DNA from: an uncultured Bacteroidales bacterium
Lineage (GTDB): Bacteria > Bacteroidota > Bacteroidia > Bacteroidales > UBA932
Length of the DNA stretch: 6,599 nt
Assembly (NCBI GenBank): GCA_927798505.1
Contig: CAKMNE010000081.1
Coordinates: 1 to 6,599 of the forward strand
Reading direction: 5' to 3'
Under the pieces are notes generated by a model. The model had not been told where the DNA came from. It searched no databases and saw nothing but the letters and a program-made list of their open reading frames with translations. Shown in pieces: positions 1 through 4,194 of this stretch. The translations under genes were made by a program, and so were the position numbers. Every line of letters starts with the position of its first letter. The stretch's first letter is position 1.

Positions 1-818
1 TTCAGGCCGGATTCGGCAAGGTAGTCTATATCGTCCGCGAATACTTCCGCGAGCAAATGGAACAAACCGTGCGCCAGAAGTATTCATCAGTAAAATGCCT
101 TGACGGCAGTCCTCTGGAGTTCCAGTTCGTAACTCAGGAACTCAACAAAATCCCTGAGGGCTTCACCCTCAACCCGGAAAGGCAGAAGCCTTGGGGCACC
201 GCCCACGCAGTGCTGATGGCAGCAGAGGCCATCCACGAGCCTTTCGTGGTAATCAATGGCGACGACTTCTACGGCAAGGAATCCTTCAGGATTGCCGCAG
301 ACTGGTGCCGCGCCCACGAAAACAGCAAAGGCGTCTATGCCATAGTGGGATTCGAGGTTGACCACACCCTGTCCGAGACAGGAGGCGTTTCCCGCGGAAT
401 CTGCGCCTATGACGCGGAGCATCATCTGACAGACGTGGTCGAGCACCACAATGTGATGTTCGATGCCGACGGAGTGCTGCGCGGAGACAACTCCATCACC
501 GGAGAGCGCCATGAGCTGCAGCCTAAGGACCTCTGCTCAATGAACATGTGGTGCTTCACCCCTGATTATTTCGGGCAGAGCGCTGCAATCTTCGTGGACT
601 TCCTCAAGGAGAACATCAACGAGCTTAAGAAGGAGTACTACATCCCTTACGCCGTCGACACCATGATCAAGGCCGGCAACGCCGCCTGCGACGTACTCGG
701 AACCCCTTCACACTGGTTCGGAGTAACCTTCAAGGAAGACCGTCCTGCAGTGGTTGCCAAGTTCGCAGAGCTTGCACAGAACGGCATCTATCCGACACCG
801 CTCTATGAGAAAAGGTAA
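1..818 (+). CDS. Nucleotidyltransferase (NTP_transferase family), 5'-truncated
   Basis: This is the C-terminal 271 residues of a nucleotidyltransferase of the glucose-1-phosphate uridylyl/thymidylyltransferase superfamily, which joins a sugar or other phosphate to a nucleotide. The frame is open from base 3 and encodes conserved sequence (AGFGKVVYIVRE) before the first ATG at 57, so 57 is an internal Met and the true start lies outside the window. The missing part should hold the glycine-rich nucleotide loop (LAAGxGSR type). Visible motifs are KPWGTAHAV from base 186 (uracil/sugar-binding region) and VINGDDFYG, whose Asp pair (bases 261-266) is the expected metal/nucleotide site. The C-terminal stretch with HWFGVT and EDRP, ending in a GIYPTPLYEK tail, is usual for Bacteroidota members of this family. 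Substrate cannot be told from sequence; sugar-1-phosphate is the default inference. The stop (816-818) lies inside the next gene. Confidence 0.85.
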   Translation, partial: QAGFGKVVYIVREYFREQMEQTVRQKYSSVKCLDGSPLEFQFVTQELNKIPEGFTLNPERQKPWGTAHAVLMAAEAIHEPFVVINGDDFYGKESFRIAADWCRAHENSKGVYAIVGFEVDHTLSETGGVSRGICAYDAEHHLTDVVEHHNVMFDADGVLRGDNSITGERHELQPKDLCSMNMWCFTPDYFGQSAAIFVDFLKENINELKKEYYIPYAVDTMIKAGNAACDVLGTPSHWFGVTFKEDRPAVVAKFAELAQNGIYPTPLYEKR

Positions 819-1668
819 TTTCAAAATCCTCGAAAGCTTCGAACACTTCAATCCGGGATGGAAGGGAGTGCTGAAACTCTTCCTCTGGATGATGGTGGGC
901 GCTGTGATAGGCAATGTCCTCACCTTTGTGCTGGGCTTGTTCCTCGGCACCGAGTGGGTAAGCTCCTACGGCACGGTGATCGCCTATCCTATAATGTTCA
1001 TTCCTCCTATGTTCTATGCGCGCAGGCGCAGCATGATGCGCGAGAATCTCGAAGCCAACCCGCTGAACAAGGGAGTGTTCAAGCCCTATGGAGCTCCGCT
1101 TTGCGCTCTGCTGGTCAGCCTGATGACACTTGCGGCTGGTTATATCTCAGACCCTGTCGTTACCCTGCTGCCTGAGATGCCCGAGTTCCTGGAACAGGCG
1201 CTCGAGTCTATGGTGAACGGCAACGTACTTATCAACCTGCTGTGCGTTTCGGTCTTTGCCCCGTTCTTCGAAGAATGGCTGTGCAGGGGTATGGTGCTGC
1301 GCGGACTGCTCGCCCGCAATGTGAAACCGGTATGGGCCATATTGTTCTCCGCCTTCTTCTTCGCCTTCATCCACCTCAACCCTTGGCAGGCCATCCCGGC
1401 CTTCCTGCTGGGCTGCCTTTTCGGCTATGTGTACTACAAGACAAAGTCCCTCAGCCTCACTATGCTGATGCACTGCGTCAACAACACCCTGGCCGTGGTG
1501 CTTGGCCAGATCGACTCGCTGAAGGATATGAAAAGCTGGATGGATGTGCTCGAGCCTCAGCTATTCTGGATCATCTTCGCCGCCTGCGTACTCGTCCTTG
1601 TACTGGGTGTACGTGCGATAAGCCGCATCCACGTCGTGGACTCTGAGGATGTCAGCACCACCGCGTAA
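805..1668 (+). CDS. CPBP-family intramembrane glutamic protease (CAAX/Abi type)
   Basis: This 287-residue polytopic membrane protein has all three CPBP (Abi/CAAX protease, Rce1-like) motifs: E156-E157-xxx-R161 (FEEWLCR), F186-xxx-H190 and H223-xxx-N227. In this family the Glu/His/Asn residues sit inside the membrane and cleave peptide bonds; bacterial substrates are mostly unknown, with roles suggested in membrane-protein processing or bacteriocin immunity. About eight hydrophobic segments are visible, roughly at 22-48, 55-71, 95-115, 142-156, 176-191, 195-210, 215-235 and 252-270. I chose ATG 805 (MRKGNFKILE); the frame is open back to 754 (next ATG), but those 17 residues are polar, lie within the upstream gene and look spurious. 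The start overlaps the nucleotidyltransferase stop by 14 nt, suggesting translational coupling. The last 35 codons overlap folP on the other strand. Confidence 0.87.
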   Translation: MRKGNFKILESFEHFNPGWKGVLKLFLWMMVGAVIGNVLTFVLGLFLGTEWVSSYGTVIAYPIMFIPPMFYARRRSMMRENLEANPLNKGVFKPYGAPLCALLVSLMTLAAGYISDPVVTLLPEMPEFLEQALESMVNGNVLINLLCVSVFAPFFEEWLCRGMVLRGLLARNVKPVWAILFSAFFFAFIHLNPWQAIPAFLLGCLFGYVYYKTKSLSLTMLMHCVNNTLAVVLGQIDSLKDMKSWMDVLEPQLFWIIFAACVLVLVLGVRAISRIHVVDSEDVSTTA

Positions 1669-2304
1669 GGCCATAAGGTGATACTTCTCAGTGTCACCGC
1701 AGGTAAACCTCTTGTCGGCCGCTCCTATCAGAAGGGGGCGGCCGTACTTGTTGAGTTCAGGCAGGCGGCGGAGTATCTCCACATTCTGCTCCGCTGTCTT
1801 GGCAAAACCCAGGCCGGGATCGAGTATCCAGTCGCGTATGCCGCAGTCCCCTGCCTTGCGGGAAAACTCCGCAACATACTCGTTCAGCACTTCGATTATG
1901 TCGCAGTCCGGCTCGCAGAGTGAGTCCATGGTGCGCGGATTGCCTCTCTTGTGCATGGCCACATAGCCCAGGCCCAGCCTGCCCACGGTAGGGAGCATCT
2001 CAGGATCGTCCTCCCCCGCGCTGATGTCATTCACCAGGAAGGGGCCCACGCAGTCGTAGGCGCGCCGCACGATTTCGCTGCTGGTGGTGTCAATCGACAG
2101 GCGCCTGGGATTGTCCCATGCCCGCAGGAAAGGCTCGAGCCGGCGCCACTCCTCTTCCACGCTCACATCCGCGGCGCCCGGGCGGTTGGAAACGGCGCCT
2201 ACATCGATGATGTCCGCGCGGCTGTTCAGGATTGCCATATTGTACCTGCTCGGCGCCCAGAAAGAGTCCGGGGTGAGGTTGATTATGCCCATCAATTGTA
2301 CCAT
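1561..2304 (-). CDS. folP: Dihydropteroate synthase, compact divergent form
   Basis: FolP condenses 6-hydroxymethyl-dihydropterin pyrophosphate with p-aminobenzoate to make dihydropteroate (folate pathway, cytosol; sulfonamide target). The TIM-barrel landmarks are present in order: MGIINLTPDSF (5-15), DIIDVGAVSNRPG (31-43), SIDTT (70-74), VNDISAG (91-97), M117-H118, LDPGLGFAKT (161-170), K198, and the R221-V-H223 phosphate-binding motif. At 247 residues it is shorter than the usual 270-285. It starts almost at strand 1 (an in-frame stop at 2323-2325 rules out a longer N-terminus), the loop after TPDSF is shortened with no DGG, and the stretch between K198 and RVH is about ten residues short. 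The usual SRK near K198 reads ADK, and the STRPG loop reads SNRPG. The gene diverges from tmk, with a -7 element only 4 nt before its ATG, and its last 36 codons overlap the protease gene. Confidence 0.88.
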   Translation of the reverse strand: MVQLMGIINLTPDSFWAPSRYNMAILNSRADIIDVGAVSNRPGAADVSVEEEWRRLEPFLRAWDNPRRLSIDTTSSEIVRRAYDCVGPFLVNDISAGEDDPEMLPTVGRLGLGYVAMHKRGNPRTMDSLCEPDCDIIEVLNEYVAEFSRKAGDCGIRDWILDPGLGFAKTAEQNVEILRRLPELNKYGRPLLIGAADKRFTCGDTEKYHLMALRGGADILRVHDVDAAYRTYTQYKDEYAGGEDDPE

Positions 2305-2308
2305 AGGG

Positions 2309-2316
2309 CAAAAATA
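2309..2316 (-). promoter_or_regulatory. folP -7 promoter element (TATTTTTG)
   Basis: On the minus strand this octamer matches the Bacteroidota -7 consensus TAnnTTTG exactly. Only four bases separate its final G from the folP ATG, so transcription should begin at or just before the start codon, giving a leaderless or nearly leaderless mRNA. I see no convincing -33 TTG at 19-21 nt upstream, a position that would fall inside tmk. Confidence 0.55.
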
Positions 2317-2328
2317 ACGAATTATTGG

Positions 2329-2336
2329 TATCTTTG
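2329..2336 (+). promoter_or_regulatory. tmk -7 promoter element (TATCTTTG)
   Basis: An exact match to TAnnTTTG, with six bases between its final G and the tmk ATG at 2343. The predicted transcript leader is about 0-4 nt, too short for a ribosome binding site. A -33 TTG at standard spacing is not evident; the nearest TTG upstream (2296-2298) is too far away. It faces the folP -7 element 12 bp away in the same 38-bp gap. Confidence 0.6.
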
Positions 2337-2342
2337 CGCATT

Positions 2343-3020
2343 ATGCTGATTGTTTTGGAAGGACTTGACGGGGCCGGGAAATCCACCCAGGTCCGTATGC
2401 TCAAAGATTATCTCGCCTCCCGCCCGGGAGGACTGGAATACATTCATTTTCCCCGCTACGACGCTCCTGTCTACGGCGAGCTGATTTCGCGTTTCCTGCG
2501 TGGAGATTTCGGCGACAACGACAGCGTGCATCCTCAGCTGGTGGCGCTGCTCTTTGCGGAGGACCGCCACGGCGCCGTTCCTCAGATCCGCGAGGCTCTG
2601 GAGGCAGGGAAAACCGTCCTTCTGGACAGGTATGTCTATTCCAACATCGCCTACCAGTGCGCCAAGCTCGACGACGAGGCCGAGGCAGACAGGCTGCGCA
2701 AGTGGATTTTCACAACGGAATTCAGCCTGTTCGGAGAGCCAAAGCCGGATATCAACATCTTCCTGGACGTACCTATCGACTTTGTACAGAGCAACTTGAG
2801 CAAGCAGCGCGAAGGCGAGGACAGGGATTACCTTGAAGGAGCGCGTGACATCCACGAGGCTTCCATTGCCTTTCAGCAGAGGGTGAAGTCCATGTACCTG
2901 CGCCAGGCCGCCGAGGACCCTTCGCTGCAGGTGGTCGACTGCTCCGACGAGCAGGGGCATATGCTCCCGTCCGAATGCATTTTCGCAAAAATCAAGGCTA
3001 TAGTAGATGAACGCGCATAG
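2343..3020 (+). CDS. tmk: Thymidylate (dTMP) kinase
   Basis: Phosphorylates dTMP to dTDP with ATP, an essential cytosolic step to dTTP. The 225-residue protein has a P-loop (G7-LDGAGKS-T15), the FPRYD motif at 36-40 in place of the TREPGG of the E. coli type, a FAEDRHGA segment (71-78), the DRYVYSN motif (95-101) for the dTMP site, a PKPD-based strand (133-136) leading to IFLDVP, and a basic/acidic lid around 153-164. The FPRY form also occurs in mycobacteria and is normal in Bacteroidota. I start at ATG 2343 because the P-loop strand begins at once (MLIVLEG); a TTG start at 2325 would lie upstream of the -7 element's TTTG. No Shine-Dalgarno sequence is possible with such a short leader. The 3' end overlaps the next gene by 14 nt, so the two are probably co-transcribed. 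Confidence 0.95.
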   Translation: MLIVLEGLDGAGKSTQVRMLKDYLASRPGGLEYIHFPRYDAPVYGELISRFLRGDFGDNDSVHPQLVALLFAEDRHGAVPQIREALEAGKTVLLDRYVYSNIAYQCAKLDDEAEADRLRKWIFTTEFSLFGEPKPDINIFLDVPIDFVQSNLSKQREGEDRDYLEGARDIHEASIAFQQRVKSMYLRQAAEDPSLQVVDCSDEQGHMLPSECIFAKIKAIVDERA

Positions 3021-3996
3021 TTTCTTACGCCGCCTGGGCGCCGTGCTGCTTGGCGCCGTGCTGCTGCTTGGAGGGCTGGTCAAGCTTATGGACCCGATTG
3101 GCAGTCAGCTGGTTATGGAGTCCTACCTGCGCTTTATGCACCTTTCCTTCCTAGGCTTTGCCGCCGGCTTCCTGTCGTTGCTTTTCAATCTGCTGGAATG
3201 CGTACTGGGCGCCGCACTGCTTGCAGGGCTTTTCCCTCTGGTAGCAGGAGCCTCCAGCGGAGTGCTGATGCTGTTCTACACGCTTCTGACCCTGGCCCTG
3301 CTGATTGCAAACCCCTCAATGGACTGCGGCTGCTTCGGCGAGCTGGTGCATCTGACCCACGCTCAGAGCTTCATCAAGAACCTGGTACTCATGGGCTTAT
3401 GGGCCCTGGCCTTCTTCCCGGTACGCAGGCAGGTGCCGCAGCGGAAGCACCGCTACATCGCTTTCGGCCTTGTTATGCTTGGTTGCCTTGGGTTTATGGT
3501 TCACTCCCTGCGCAGCCTCCCTGCCATTGACCTTACGGACCTGCGGATAGGCACCGAACTTTCCGAAGGACGGATTCCCCTGCTGAGCGACGACGGGGAG
3601 TACCATGATGAGATGCTGCTGGAAGGCAAGGTGCTGCTGATTTCGGTCTATGACCCGGCCGAGCTTTCAGAAAAGGAGATGGACCGCATCTACGAGGAGC
3701 GCAGCGTGGCCCGAGCCGCCGGTATTCGTCCTGTGGTGGTTTATGCCGGTGAAGGCGGTATCTACTCTTCCGACAAGAAGACCCTGATGTCGCTGAACCG
3801 CTCCAATGGTGGTGCGAGCCTGATTGTTGACGGGCAGGTCACCCGCAAATGGACCAATGCGGATCTTCCTGATGAAGAGGAACTTACAATGATTTCGGCG
3901 GAGGATCCTTCGCAGCTTGTTGCAGAGAGCGAAATTCGCGGCAGGACTCTGCTTGGAGCATTATCCGTGGTGGGAATGGTGCTGCTGCTTATTTAA
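3007..3996 (+). CDS. DoxX/MauE-like membrane protein with soluble C-terminal domain (BT_3928-like)
   Basis: A 329-residue inner-membrane protein. The N-terminal half has hydrophobic helices near 9-29, 46-80, 83-101, 122-138 and 150-167 and carries the NPSMDCGCFGE signature (102-112, Cys107 and Cys109) followed by L-x-H-x-Q-S-F-x-K-N, as in DoxX/MauE-type proteins of Bacteroidota. Residues about 171-312 are hydrophilic and may form a thioredoxin-like fold (EGKVLLISVYDP strand at 206-217, then a helix, RPVVVYAG strand at 241-248, SLIVDGQ at 271-277), but I see no CxxC there. A last helix (about 313-329) ends the protein with no tail. Redox or disulfide handling is suggested by the family and the Cys pair but not shown. 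In Bacteroides I recall relatives beside tpiA; here the gene overlaps tmk by 14 nt. The start is ATG 3007, directly before TM1. Confidence 0.72.
   Translation: MNAHSFLRRLGAVLLGAVLLLGGLVKLMDPIGSQLVMESYLRFMHLSFLGFAAGFLSLLFNLLECVLGAALLAGLFPLVAGASSGVLMLFYTLLTLALLIANPSMDCGCFGELVHLTHAQSFIKNLVLMGLWALAFFPVRRQVPQRKHRYIAFGLVMLGCLGFMVHSLRSLPAIDLTDLRIGTELSEGRIPLLSDDGEYHDEMLLEGKVLLISVYDPAELSEKEMDRIYEERSVARAAGIRPVVVYAGEGGIYSSDKKTLMSLNRSNGGASLIVDGQVTRKWTNADLPDEEELTMISAEDPSQLVAESEIRGRTLLGALSVVGMVLLLI
3037..3065 (+). repeat. In-frame tandem repeat within TM1 of the DoxX-like gene
   Basis: Two direct copies of a 14-base unit, GGCGCCGTGCTGCT (3037-3050 and 3052-3065), recur with a 15-base period, so the reading frame is kept and the protein shows GAVLL twice in its first membrane helix. 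It may be a small tandem duplication or simple hydrophobic low complexity. Confidence 0.7.
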
Positions 3997-4005
3997 AGAA
4001 GCGAG

Positions 4006-4021
4006 GATTTTTTAAAAAATC
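4006..4021. repeat. Perfect 16-bp AT-rich palindrome
   Basis: GATTTTTTAAAAAATC is a perfect inverted repeat without a spacer, 10 nt after the DoxX-like gene and about 14 nt before the tRNA promoter's -33 element. With no loop and no GC stem it is a poor intrinsic terminator. A curved or AT-rich upstream element for the tRNA promoter, or a weak 3' end for the preceding operon, are possible roles; both are inference. Confidence 0.6.
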
Positions 4022-4034
4022 TTTAAAAATTGTA

Positions 4035-4064
4035 TTGCAGGTTCGGAAATTATTCGTACCTTTG
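4035..4064 (+). promoter_or_regulatory. Bacteroidota-type promoter for the initiator tRNA
   Basis: A -33 TTG (4035-4037) and a -7 TACCTTTG (4057-4064, matching TAnnTTTG) are separated by 19 bp, the spacing expected for the Bacteroidota primary sigma factor. The tRNA's first base follows 10 nt after the -7 element, leaving a short 5' leader for RNase P to remove. An AT-rich tract lies just upstream. Confidence 0.8.
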
Positions 4065-4074
4065 TAATCCACAT

Positions 4075-4150
4075 CGCGGGGTAGAGCAGTTGGTAGCTCG
4101 TCGGGCTCATAACCCGGAGGCCGGAGGTTCGAGTCCTTCCCCCGCTACCA
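4075..4150 (+). tRNA. Initiator tRNA-fMet (anticodon CAT), CCA encoded
   Basis: The 76-nt cloverleaf folds cleanly: acceptor 4075-4081 with 4140-4146, D stem GAGC/GCTC (4084-4087, 4096-4099), anticodon stem 4101-4105/4113-4117 with loop CTCATAA and anticodon CAT at 4108-4110, T arm 4123-4139 with TTCGAGT loop, discriminator A4147 and CCA 4148-4150. Three features mark it as the initiator rather than elongator Met or the tRNA-Ile read with lysidine: position 1-72 is not a Watson-Crick pair (C opposite T), the D stem has A11-T24, and the anticodon stem ends in three G-C pairs (GGG/CCC). It has its own promoter and is followed directly by a terminator, so it is a single-gene transcript. Confidence 0.96.
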
Positions 4151-4183
4151 AAAAAAAGACGACCTTTCGGCCGTCTTTTTTTT
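4150..4183. terminator. Bidirectional intrinsic terminator between the tRNA and the GH3 gene
   Basis: A 7-bp stem with one A-C mismatch (GACGACC 4158-4164, GGCCGTC 4169-4175) and a TTTC loop is flanked by eight A on the left (4150-4157) and eight T on the right (4176-4183). Read on the plus strand it ends the tRNA transcript, starting right at the CCA; read on the minus strand the A tract becomes a U tract and ends the GH3 transcript, whose stop codon is 4195-4197. The A and T tracts can also extend the stem. Confidence 0.9.
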
Positions 4184-4194
4184 GTATTCAATCT

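Noticed and set aside
57..59. ATG 57 as the start of the nucleotidyltransferase
   Set aside because: The frame is open to the left edge and encodes conserved family sequence before it, so this is an internal Met of a gene cut by the window.
754..804. Longer N-terminus for the CPBP protease (start at 754)
   Set aside because: It would add 17 polar residues lying within the upstream gene; the ATG at 805 gives a normal start before the first membrane segment and a modest overlap.
2322..3083. 253-codon open frame on the minus strand across tmk
   Set aside because: Antisense to an unmistakable thymidylate kinase, no recognisable domain, and it would run across the divergent promoter gap.
4006..4021. 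The AT-only palindrome as an intrinsic terminator for the tmk operon
   Set aside because: It has no loop and almost no G-C pairs, so it would not form a stable RNA hairpin; listed only as a repeat.
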